A DNA stretch of 37,106 nucleotides from NCBI GenBank assembly GCA_027035765.1, contig JALVUD010000017.1:1-37106 (forward strand). The letters are read 5' to 3'. How positions within the stretch are numbered: the stretch's first letter is position 1; each line of letters begins with the position of its first letter. Below the pieces are notes generated by a model that was given only the letters and a program-made list of their open reading frames with translations, made no database searches and was not told the DNA's origin. This DNA is from Campylobacteraceae bacterium (lineage in GTDB: Bacteria > Campylobacterota > Campylobacteria > Campylobacterales > Sulfurovaceae). A program made the position numbers and the translations under genes. Below, piece by piece: positions 9,684-16,320 of this stretch.

Positions 9684-10436
9684 ATGCCCTGGGAAACCCT
9701 TCTCCTGGCGGCATCGATCCTTCTGCTCTCCAGTTTCGTCCAGTCGGTCATCGGCTTCGCCTTCAACCTCCTGGCGGTGCCGCTGCTGATCTGGAGCGGC
9801 CTCTCCCTGGCTCAGGCGGTGGCGCTCACTTCGGTGCCGATTCTGGTGCAGGTCTCGGTGGCCACCTGGAAGCTCCGCCGGGAGGTGGTCTGGCGTGACG
9901 TCCTCCCCGCCTCGGCGATCCGCTATCTGACCCTGCCTATCGGTATCTCACTGCTCTATCTCATCAACCGACTCGACCCCGTCACCGTCAAGCAGATCGT
10001 GGGGGCCATGCTGCTGCTGATCCTGGCCAGCCAGCGCTGGATCCGGATCACGCCAAGGGAGCGGCTGCCTCTTGTCTGGGATCTGATCGCTTTCGGTCTC
10101 AGCGGGATCATGCTGGGGATGATCGCCATGGGCGGACCGCCGGTGGTGCTCTGGCTCATGGCCCACGACTGGAGCGCCCTGCGGACCCGGGCCTTCATGG
10201 CGGCGCTCTTTCTCATGGCCGCCCCGGTGCAGCTGGCGCTGCTCTACTGGAAGCTGGGGCCCGAGGTGGCGGCCTATTTCCTCTACGGCCTGCTGATGAC
10301 CCCTCTGGTGATCGCCGGCTCCCTGGCCGGGATCCATCTGGGCAACCGCCTCGATCGGGAACGCCTGCGCCGGCTGATCCTCTTTTTCCTCTTCCTGACC
10401 GGCCTGGTTTCGCTGATGAGCCCGTTTTTTAAATGA
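9684..10436 (+). CDS. TauE/SafE family membrane permease
   Basis: A 250-residue protein with about eight membrane helices arranged as two related halves. Family-like features are the opening SFVQSVIGFAFNLLAVPLLI, a mid-protein GLSGIMLGMIAMGGPPVVLW and GIHLGNRLDRERLRRLIL near the end. TauE/SafE proteins move sulfite, sulfoacetate or other organosulfur anions across the inner membrane; the substrate here cannot be read from sequence. It follows the 9068 gene by 10 bases and ends before a strong hairpin. Confidence 0.85.
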   Translation: MPWETLLLAASILLLSSFVQSVIGFAFNLLAVPLLIWSGLSLAQAVALTSVPILVQVSVATWKLRREVVWRDVLPASAIRYLTLPIGISLLYLINRLDPVTVKQIVGAMLLLILASQRWIRITPRERLPLVWDLIAFGLSGIMLGMIAMGGPPVVLWLMAHDWSALRTRAFMAALFLMAAPVQLALLYWKLGPEVAAYFLYGLLMTPLVIAGSLAGIHLGNRLDRERLRRLILFFLFLTGLVSLMSPFFK

Positions 10437-10468
10437 GGAATTAGAAATTAGGAAATAGGAATTTTGGT

Positions 10469-10493
10469 AAGCGTTGCCTTGCAACGCTTTTGT
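10469..10493 (+). terminator. Hairpin terminator after the TauE-type gene
   Basis: A 9-bp perfect stem, AAGCGTTGC/GCAACGCTT, with a CTT loop runs into TTTTG. It lies between convergent genes and shares its core arms with the hairpin at 7055-7071. Confidence 0.6.
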
Positions 10494-10501
10494 TCAAATA
10501 A

Positions 10502-11515
10502 CTATCGACTGGCGACTATCGACTGCGCCGAAGGTGCTTCCAACACTTTTTTATAATTGCTCCAGACCGGATTCTCTTCGGGGAAATACTCCAGGACTGT
10601 CTCCACGTAGCGGTCGAAGGGGTTTTCGATGCGGTTCAGCTCCCGGCGGCGGCGCCAGGGGAGGTCGTGGGTGGTCAGCAGGGTGGTGAACGGCACGGGG
10701 AAGTCGGTGCCGAAGAGCAGCTTGCCGTGGATTCGCTCCTGTGCCGCCAGATGGGGAAGGGCGCGGGCCCGGACGGGGGTGAGGATGGCGGAGATGTCGG
10801 CGTAGAGGGTCTCGTGCTCCTCCAGCATCTTCAGGAGACGGTGGTAGTGGGCGCCGAAGTGTTTCGGATTTTTCGAGAGGGCTTGGATCGGGTGGCGGGG
10901 GGAGTACTCCAGCCCCATGTGGGCGGCGATGGTGGTCACCCCGGCCCGCAGCGGCCCCTCCAGCATCTCCAGCCCCTCGTTCTCAGGATGGGAATGGACG
11001 CTGCTTTCGCTGCCGATGTGGACGATCAGCGGCAGGTTCAACTCCGCCAGCTTCCGGAAAAAGGGCTCGAAGCGTTTCTCCCTCGTGTCGATCCCCCAGT
11101 AGTTCTGCAGGAATTTCACCCCCCGGCATCCCTGCTCGGCGTAGCGCTCCACCCGCTCCAGGGCGTCGGGACGGAGGGGGTTGACTGACATGAAGGGGAT
11201 GATGCGATCGGGAGCTTGGCAGTAGAGGTCCAGGAGATCCTCGTTGGTGGCGCAGACGGTCAGATCCCGGTGTAGCTCTCTGCCCTGTTCGTCCACCCGG
11301 GCATCGACGCCGAAGAGCACCGTCTTTTCCAGGTAGCGGGACTCTTCCAGGCGATGCAGCAGCGTATCGCAGTAGGCTTGGTAGGGATCGGCGATGAGGG
11401 CCGCCGGATCGGCCCCCAGCTTCCGGCCGAAAAAGCGGATTGCCAGGCGGTCGTAGAAGCGGTCGAAGCGGGCACAAGAGTTGAGGAGGTGCATATGGAT
11501 GTCAACGGTCTGCAT
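10502..11515 (-). CDS. Amidohydrolase family metal-dependent hydrolase
   Basis: The 337-residue TIM-barrel protein shows the Amidohydro_2 metal-ligand pattern: HMH at residues 7-9, VHIGSES near 170, AHMGLEYSPRHP near 205 and LFGTDFPVP near 270 with the catalytic Asp. Members of this group hydrolyse or decarboxylate small cyclic or carboxylic substrates; which one is not evident. The start overlaps the end of the upstream plsC-type gene by 14 bases, so it belongs to the same operon. The last residues (AQSIVASR) are encoded by a near-tandem CGACTATCGACT repeat and may be a recent extension. Confidence 0.85.
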   Translation of the reverse strand: MQTVDIHMHLLNSCARFDRFYDRLAIRFFGRKLGADPAALIADPYQAYCDTLLHRLEESRYLEKTVLFGVDARVDEQGRELHRDLTVCATNEDLLDLYCQAPDRIIPFMSVNPLRPDALERVERYAEQGCRGVKFLQNYWGIDTREKRFEPFFRKLAELNLPLIVHIGSESSVHSHPENEGLEMLEGPLRAGVTTIAAHMGLEYSPRHPIQALSKNPKHFGAHYHRLLKMLEEHETLYADISAILTPVRARALPHLAAQERIHGKLLFGTDFPVPFTTLLTTHDLPWRRRRELNRIENPFDRYVETVLEYFPEENPVWSNYKKVLEAPSAQSIVASR

Positions 11516-12350
11516 GATGATCTCCTTCCTGAGTTCTCCGAAAAATCGTCGGTTTCACTCGATAGCTCTGGCAGTCGCTAATGTGAGAAGCGTCAACGAA
11601 GGACAACTGCTTGTCCTTCGTAGCTACGAAACCGGAACGGTCGGAGCGAAGCGAAGCCGTGGAGGCTGTAGCGCCCGTTTCACGGGTTGAGCGCTCCTTT
11701 GTCGCCATCGAGTGAAACCTCTCCGGAATGTCATTCTGAGGGGTCTCTCTGAAAAAGCTCTCTATCCGGCGGGTAAATTCTCGAACACTGCCGTTATAGT
11801 AGCACGCTTCACCTATATGAATGTCGATGATGAAAGGGACCCAGAGGGCTTCGTCTTTGGGAAGGACTCGGTCGGTGCCCCGGATTTCGACGGGGATCAC
11901 CGGCACCTCGGGGCGCATCTTCGCCAGGTGGGCGAAGCCGCTTTTGAAGGGGCGCAGCTCACCCGGTTCGCCTCGGCTCCCCTCGGGGTAGATGATGAGG
12001 ATCTCCCCCCGGTCCAGGGCTTCGGCCAGGGGATCGAGAGGGTGGTGCCCCGGTTGGTGTCTCACCCCCCGCCGCTCCAAAGGGAGGATCCCCACCAGCC
12101 GTTCGGAGACGAAGCGCCGAAGCGCTGTGGCGTAGAAGTAGTCCCTGGCCGCCACGGGGCGGACCCGCGGCAGCGTCGCGGCGGGGAAGAGGCTCATGAG
12201 GGCCAGGGTGTCCAGGTGGCTGTTGTGGTTGGCCACCAGGATCGCCGGCCCCTGGCGGGGGAGGCGCTCGCTCCCTTCGGCGCGGATTCCGCCGAACAGG
12301 AGGAGCAGCGGCCGGACGATCAGGAGGAAAAAGAGGGTTTTGAGTCGCAT
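11502..12350 (-). CDS. 1-acylglycerol-3-phosphate acyltransferase, PlsC type, with odd C-terminus
   Basis: After an N-terminal membrane helix the protein carries the acyltransferase motifs: the HX4D block NHNSHLD (His42, Asp47), a GILPLERRG block near 87 and YPEGSRG at 121-127, then PVIPVEIRGTD. These proteins transfer an acyl chain to lysophosphatidate at the membrane. The catalytic domain ends near residue 200 (EFTRRIESFF). The last 82 residues are basic, low in hydrophobics and encoded by hairpin-rich repeat-like DNA (11502-11750), so they look like read-through of inserted sequence. It sits within the lipid operon, 141 bases after the cytidylyltransferase gene. Confidence 0.88.
   Translation of the reverse strand: MRLKTLFFLLIVRPLLLLFGGIRAEGSERLPRQGPAILVANHNSHLDTLALMSLFPAATLPRVRPVAARDYFYATALRRFVSERLVGILPLERRGVRHQPGHHPLDPLAEALDRGEILIIYPEGSRGEPGELRPFKSGFAHLAKMRPEVPVIPVEIRGTDRVLPKDEALWVPFIIDIHIGEACYYNGSVREFTRRIESFFRETPQNDIPERFHSMATKERSTRETGATASTASLRSDRSGFVATKDKQLSFVDASHISDCQSYRVKPTIFRRTQEGDHHADR
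11596..11621. repeat. Strong hairpin inside the 3' end of the plsC-type gene
   Basis: A perfect 11-bp inverted repeat (arm ACGAAGGACAA, loop CTGC). A second short hairpin, CCCGT/ACGGG, lies near 11669-11681. The surrounding 250 bases read like noncoding repeat DNA rather than acyltransferase sequence. Confidence 0.6.
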
Positions 12351-12380
12351 CGCAGTTCCTTATCGTAAGTTCCGAAGGCC

Positions 12381-12460
12381 TTCGTCATTCCGGGCTTGAC
12401 CCGGAATCCAGGGCCCGGAAGTTCAGAGAGCGTGGATCCTGAATCGAGTTCAGGATGACA
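12381..12460. repeat. 80-bp double-hairpin repeat, copy A
   Basis: Two hairpins in tandem: stem ATTCCGGG/CCCGGAAT, then stem ATCCTGAA/TTCAGGAT, with ends GTCAT and ATGAC forming an outer inverted repeat. A second copy of the same length lies at 14029-14108. It occupies the spacer between the cytidylyltransferase and plsC-type genes. Confidence 0.85.
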
Positions 12461-12491
12461 TGCCCACACCGCTTTTTTCCGTCCGATCCAT

Positions 12492-13403
12492 TCAATAAAA
12501 AATATAGTAGACCCCGTGGAAAAAGAGGGGCGCCGTGTAGGTGAGGCTGTCGATCCGGTCCAGGATCCCGCCGTGCCCGGGGATGAGATCGCCGCTGTCT
12601 TTGATCCCCACATCCCGTTTGATCATCGAGACCACCAGATCCCCCACGAAGCCCGCCGTGGCGATCGCCGCCCCCGCCGCCAGCGCCTGGGGCACCGAAA
12701 AAGGGGTCAGATAGCGCAGGGCCAGAGCGGTGAGGGTGGTGGCCGCCAGGGCCCCCAGGAACCCTTCAAGGGTCTTGCCGGGGCTGACGGCGGGGGCGAC
12801 GGGCCGGCGGCCCAGGCTCTTGCCGAAGAGGTACTGATAGATGTCGTTGAGCTCGGTGAGCACCACCAGATAGAGGAGCAGCTCCACGCCGCCGTGCCCC
12901 TGTACCTCGGGCAGCCCGTAGAGGAAGGCCAGGTGGCTGACGGAGAAGACGAAGAGCATCATTCCCCACTGTACCTTGCCGGTGGACTCCAGAAATCCCC
13001 GGGTCTCCCCCGTGAGGATCTGGCGGAAAGGGAGGAGCAGAAAGAGATAGACCGGGATCCAGATGATGAACATGCCGTACCACCCCTCGTAGGCCCACCA
13101 GTACTGCAGCGGGATCGCCAGATAGGCCCAGAAGATGATCCGCCGGTCCACCCGCCGGATGGGGATCATGGTGAAATACTCCTTGACCGCCAGGTAGCTT
13201 ACCAGGGCGAAGAGCCCCACCGCCCCCGCTTTGCCGGAGAGGATCAGGGCCAGGAAGAGCCCCGCCATCACCCACCAGGAGCGGATCCGCGCCCCCAGCT
13301 CCCGGTAGGGCAGCCCGCTGCGCCTCCGCATGATCTTCAGGATCAGGGTCGCCAGAGAGAGCAGGGCCAGGATCAGCCCGCCCGTGAGCACGACCCGGTT
13401 CAT
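12492..13403 (-). CDS. CdsA-type phosphatidate cytidylyltransferase (YnbB-like)
   Basis: An integral membrane enzyme of 303 residues with about eight helices. The CTP_transf_1 signature is intact near the C-terminus: SMIKRDVGIKDSGD followed by LIPGHGGILDRIDS, including the Lys-Asp and His-Gly-Gly-x-x-Asp-Arg residues that bind metal and CTP. Reaction: CTP plus phosphatidate gives CDP-diacylglycerol. It overlaps the phosphatidyltransferase start by four bases. Because it sits with a phosphatidyltransferase and a methyltransferase, it is more likely an accessory YnbB-like copy than the essential housekeeping cdsA, but a sole-copy role cannot be excluded from one window. Confidence 0.92.
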   Translation of the reverse strand: MNRVVLTGGLILALLSLATLILKIMRRRSGLPYRELGARIRSWWVMAGLFLALILSGKAGAVGLFALVSYLAVKEYFTMIPIRRVDRRIIFWAYLAIPLQYWWAYEGWYGMFIIWIPVYLFLLLPFRQILTGETRGFLESTGKVQWGMMLFVFSVSHLAFLYGLPEVQGHGGVELLLYLVVLTELNDIYQYLFGKSLGRRPVAPAVSPGKTLEGFLGALAATTLTALALRYLTPFSVPQALAAGAAIATAGFVGDLVVSMIKRDVGIKDSGDLIPGHGGILDRIDSLTYTAPLFFHGVYYIFY

Positions 13404-13993
13404 CGCAAACCTCCCCGGACCCGGTTCCAGGCCGTGGGCGGGGTCAGAGCCGCCGCCAGGGTGACGAGAGGATCCCCCCAGCCCGCCGGGAGGATCCCCG
13501 GGCCGCTCAGCAGGGCGAAGACCCCCAGAAAGAGGGTCCGATCACTTTTGCCCATTGGGCCGTCGTAGCGACGTCCGTTCCCCACCGCCGCCCCCAGGAC
13601 GCCAGCGAATTCGCTCAGCCCCGCCCCCAGGGCAAACAGCGCGGCGCTCCAGAGGGAGACCCCCGGCACGAAGGCCAGGGCCAGGATCAGGACCGTATCG
13701 CTGAGCCAGTCCCCCAGTTCGTTGAGGTAGGCCCCCAGCCGGCTTGTGAGTCCGAACTCTTTGGCCATGATCCCGTCCAGGGCGTTGAGGGCCATCCGGA
13801 CAAAGAGGACGATCGGCAGAGCCAGCAGACTCCAGGCTGCCCCGCCGCCGAGGGCCACGGCCCCCGCCGCCAGGAGGGAGAGCGCCAGGGCCGCCAGAGT
13901 GATGGCGTTGGGGGTGATTCCCCTTTGCACCAGTCGGCCGGCCAGTGGGCGCAGCAGGTTTTGGAATGCTGGTTTGAGGTTGTAGACGGTCAT
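13400..13993 (-). CDS. CDP-alcohol phosphatidyltransferase (YnbA-like)
   Basis: A 197-residue membrane protein with about six helices. The family motif DxxDGxxAR-x8-GxxxDxxxD is present in altered form: NALDGIMAK, then GAYLNELGDWLSD. Thus Asn70 and Asn91 replace two of the four metal-binding aspartates, Asp73 and Asp95 remain, and Lys78 replaces Arg. Canonical members join CDP-diacylglycerol to an alcohol such as glycerol phosphate, serine or inositol phosphate; this variant resembles the YnbA branch as I recall it, whose acceptor is unknown. It overlaps the CdsA-type gene by four bases and presumably uses its product. Confidence 0.87.
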   Translation of the reverse strand: MTVYNLKPAFQNLLRPLAGRLVQRGITPNAITLAALALSLLAAGAVALGGGAAWSLLALPIVLFVRMALNALDGIMAKEFGLTSRLGAYLNELGDWLSDTVLILALAFVPGVSLWSAALFALGAGLSEFAGVLGAAVGNGRRYDGPMGKSDRTLFLGVFALLSGPGILPAGWGDPLVTLAAALTPPTAWNRVRGGLR

Positions 13994-14028
13994 GGGAGAC
14001 TCCTTTCGTTTGTCATCACACCGACACT

Positions 14029-14108
14029 TTCGTCATTCCGGACTCGATCCGGAATCCAGGGCCCTGAATACCCGGAGAGCGTGGATCCTGAATCGAGTTC
14101 AGGATGAC
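14029..14108. repeat. 80-bp double-hairpin repeat, copy B
   Basis: Same length and orientation as copy A at 12381-12460. The first stem is ATTCCGGA/TCCGGAAT, a paired change relative to copy A, and the second stem ATCCTGAA/TTCAGGAT is identical. It lies in the spacer between the methyltransferase and phosphatidyltransferase genes. Confidence 0.85.
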
Positions 14109-14130
14109 GCGCTTCTTCCGGGGCTTCGTT

Positions 14131-14973
14131 TCATACCTTTTCCGCCACCACCACGCCGAAGATCCCGCAGGGCTCCATCTCGTGGCGCAGATAGCGCAGC
14201 CCCGCCTCTTCCATCCACTCCCGGAAGAGTTCCAGAGAGCGCAGCCGCATCACCCAGGGTTCTCCGGTATGGGAGCGCAGGGTCCGGGCGATGAGCTCCA
14301 GCTGGGGATGGTCGGGCTGGATGGTAAAGATCAGCCGTCCGCCCCTGCGCAGGGCGAGAGCGCAGTCGTGCAGGCACCGGCGCACCAACGCATCGTCGGG
14401 GACGATCTCCCAAAAGCCGGAGCTGAGGATCAGATCCCGGCTCTTTTCAGGATAATTGCCGCTGTCGAAGGCGTCGGCCCGCCGGAAGCGGATCCCCTTC
14501 AGCCCCAGGGCTTCGGCGTTGGAGGCCGCCTTGTCCAGGTTCTCCTGCCGGTAGTCCCGCAGTTCGGCGTCGATCCGCTCTGTTTGGCACTCGGCGATCG
14601 CCTCCAGATCGTATTCGGCTCCGCCGCAGGCGATGTCGAGGTAGTCGATCCGCTCTTTTCCCTTCAGGAGCCCCTCCAGTTCCGTGACGATGGCCCCTTT
14701 GGTGATCTCCTTGCGGTTGCGGATCCCCCGCCAGCCGACGGAATCGAGATAGATCCGGTCGATGATCGTTCCGATCCATCCTCTGCCGGAGGGGCGGTTC
14801 TTGTAGACGTAGTCGAGCATCACCCCCGAGTCGTATCCGTAGCGGTTGCCGATACGGATCCCGTCGGAGAGATTTCCCGGACCGTTCAGAAAGGCCCGGA
14901 CGGTTGCGTACCAGATACGTCTGGGATCGAGAGGGTGGAGGGGTCGCTTCAGATCTTCGTAGCTCTTTTTCAT
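14131..14973 (-). CDS. Class I SAM-dependent methyltransferase (YnbC C-domain-like)
   Basis: First gene of the lipid operon, 280 residues. An N-terminal segment (about 1-95) is followed by a Rossmann methyltransferase domain with motif I YLDIACGGAEYDLEA, a motif II acid in the ERIDAELRDY region and LILSSGFWEIVPDDALV. The start at 14973 is chosen because GAAAGGAGAAAAAG directly precedes it; the frame continues upstream to 15045, but those codons cover the promoter. In E. coli YnbC an equivalent domain is fused to an alpha/beta hydrolase; here it stands alone. The substrate is presumably the lipid head group or precursor made by the next two genes (inference). Confidence 0.85.
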   Translation of the reverse strand: MKKSYEDLKRPLHPLDPRRIWYATVRAFLNGPGNLSDGIRIGNRYGYDSGVMLDYVYKNRPSGRGWIGTIIDRIYLDSVGWRGIRNRKEITKGAIVTELEGLLKGKERIDYLDIACGGAEYDLEAIAECQTERIDAELRDYRQENLDKAASNAEALGLKGIRFRRADAFDSGNYPEKSRDLILSSGFWEIVPDDALVRRCLHDCALALRRGGRLIFTIQPDHPQLELIARTLRSHTGEPWVMRLRSLELFREWMEEAGLRYLRHEMEPCGIFGVVVAEKV

Positions 14974-15016
14974 CTTTTTCTCCTTTCTTTCCCGGATTTT
15001 TCCGGGGGATAGTGCC

Positions 15017-15057
15017 ATTTTAATGAATAAAGCATAAAGTGTCAAGTAATACTTTAC
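15017..15057 (-). promoter_or_regulatory. Lipid-operon promoter with GTCAAGTnnnACTTTAC operator
   Basis: On the minus strand TTGACA (15040-15045), a 17-base spacer and TAAAAT (15017-15022) form a near-consensus promoter 44 bases before the methyltransferase ATG. A dyad, GTCAAGTAATACTTTAC on the plus strand (15041-15057), overlaps the -35 box and extends upstream. The same arrangement occurs at 36431-36471 in front of merR-aas. Confidence 0.8.
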
Positions 15058-15176
15058 AAAATGGAAACAAGACGGAATAACGTCGATAAAATGGGGATTC
15101 CTGCAGACCGACAGGTGAGAGGAGTCGTGAAAAAGAGTGGTTTTTCTTAAAAAATCGGCTCTTATGGGACTTTGGC

Positions 15177-15182
15177 TATAAT
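15177..15182 (+). promoter_or_regulatory. tRNA-Ser promoter -10
   Basis: Perfect TATAAT 29 bases upstream of the mature tRNA 5' end; no clear -35. Confidence 0.55.
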
Positions 15183-15210
15183 GGCACTGCTTCTACAGGG
15201 CCACACCGAC

Positions 15211-15301
15211 GGAGAGTTGGCAGAGTGGTCGAATGCGGCGGCTTCGAAAGCCGTTGTCCGGGCTTCCCGGACCGGGGGTTCGAATCCCCCACTCTCCGCC
15301 A
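15211..15301 (+). tRNA. serT(CGA): tRNA-Ser(CGA)
   Basis: A complete type II tRNA: acceptor GGAGAGT/ACTCTCC, D arm, anticodon stem GCGGC/GCCGT with loop TTCGAAA (anticodon CGA, reading UCG), a long variable arm GTCCGGG/CCCGGAC typical of serine tRNAs, T arm GGGGGTTCGAATCCCCC, discriminator G and an encoded CCA at 15299-15301. It marks the left border of the accessory island. Confidence 0.96.
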
Positions 15302-15382
15302 GCTATTTTTCTTCTCATCAGCTATAAAAAAGAAATTCTGTCCTAAAATCCACATTTAATTTTCATAACAGGATGTGGTTTT

Positions 15383-15769
15383 ATGATCAAAACACTTGGA
15401 AAATTGGCATTGATCGTCGTTTTGGGAATCTCTGTTTCAGGATGTGCACAGCGTGCTTCCTCTATTGAACCGGAGTACGTCTCTCCTATCACCTACGAAA
15501 AGTACTCCTGCGGCAAGCTGCACGGAGAGATGAACAGAGTGGCTGCCAGGGTCAAGAAGATTTCGGACAATCAGGATGGATTGGCAGTGAAAGATGCTAT
15601 GGTCACCACAGTGGGAGCGCTGGTCTTTCTCCCCGCATTGGTCTTCTTGGCGGCAGGTGATGACCACAAACCCGAGATCGCCCGCCTCAAAGGAGAATAC
15701 AAGACGATCCGGGAAGTTGCACAGAAAAAGCAGTGCCGATGGGCACGGGATCTTCCCCCGCTGAAATAG
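15383..15769 (+). CDS. Small lipoprotein, unknown
   Basis: A 128-residue protein with a lipoprotein signal (LALIVVLGISVSGC, lipobox VSGC with Cys21), so it should be lipid-anchored in the cell envelope. A hydrophobic segment (VGALVFLPALVFLAAG) lies in the middle, flanked by helical stretches and two further cysteines (CGKLHGEMNR and KKQCRWARD). AGGATG precedes the ATG, and TAAAAT at 15344-15349 is a possible -10. I do not recognise the family. It lies just after the tRNA and converges on the nuclease gene. Confidence 0.8.
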   Translation: MIKTLGKLALIVVLGISVSGCAQRASSIEPEYVSPITYEKYSCGKLHGEMNRVAARVKKISDNQDGLAVKDAMVTTVGALVFLPALVFLAAGDDHKPEIARLKGEYKTIREVAQKKQCRWARDLPPLK

Positions 15770-15782
15770 AGGTGAGGCCTCT

Positions 15783-16316
15783 TTACTCTACTCTCCACTC
15801 GATCCCTACGGGCAGGTGGGCACGGTCGTAGACCTGGCAGTGGACGTCGTAAGCCACCAGAAGGCGGCGGAGTTTGCTTTTGAAATCGGCGAGGGTGAGG
15901 CGTTTTTCGTGGAGGAAGCCCGGTGCGTGCTCATCCCGTTCCAGAAAGAGGATCATCTGCACGTGGCGGGAGTGCTCAAGCGGCGGGTAGAAAGGGGCAA
16001 ACTCCGGCAAGCCCGAACGCCGGGCTCCCACGAGGGCCGAGAGGGTGCAGACGAACTTCTGGGCCACTTCGATGAGGAGGGCGCCGCTGGTCTGGCGGCG
16101 GAGGTTCTCCCGGCTGTGGCCCCGGAAGTCTTTGACCTCCATCAGGATCAGCCGTTCCCCTTTGGCAGCGAGGATATCCACCGCCTTCATCCCGTTGAGC
16201 CGATCGACCCGCTCCCGGTAGAAGCGGCTGCTGTCAAACTGGCTCACGGCCCAGTCGTCGGGGAAGGTAAAGGTCAGCTGCGTCGGCGGGTTCCCCTCGA
16301 AGATCTCGATACTCAC
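15783..16316 (-). CDS. Putative PD-(D/E)XK nuclease paired with an ATPase
   Basis: A 177-residue soluble protein whose clearest feature is a PD-(D/E)XK-like core: MKAVDILA (Asp47), a short hairpin, then LILMEVKDFRG with Glu60 and Lys62, followed by a helix rich in Arg and Gln (ENLRRQTSGALLIEVAQKF). This pattern is typical of small restriction-like nucleases. It begins four bases after the ATPase gene, so both are made from one transcript and probably act together. The family name is not known to me, and the nuclease call rests on motif spacing only. Confidence 0.6.
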   Translation of the reverse strand: MSIEIFEGNPPTQLTFTFPDDWAVSQFDSSRFYRERVDRLNGMKAVDILAAKGERLILMEVKDFRGHSRENLRRQTSGALLIEVAQKFVCTLSALVGARRSGLPEFAPFYPPLEHSRHVQMILFLERDEHAPGFLHEKRLTLADFKSKLRRLLVAYDVHCQVYDRAHLPVGIEWRVE

Positions 16317-16320
16317 GAAA

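Noticed and set aside
15290-15301. Attachment-site duplication of the tRNA-Ser 3' end
   Set aside because: I looked near the island's far end (32285) and at internal gaps for the T-arm and acceptor sequence and found no copy, and no integrase gene is present.
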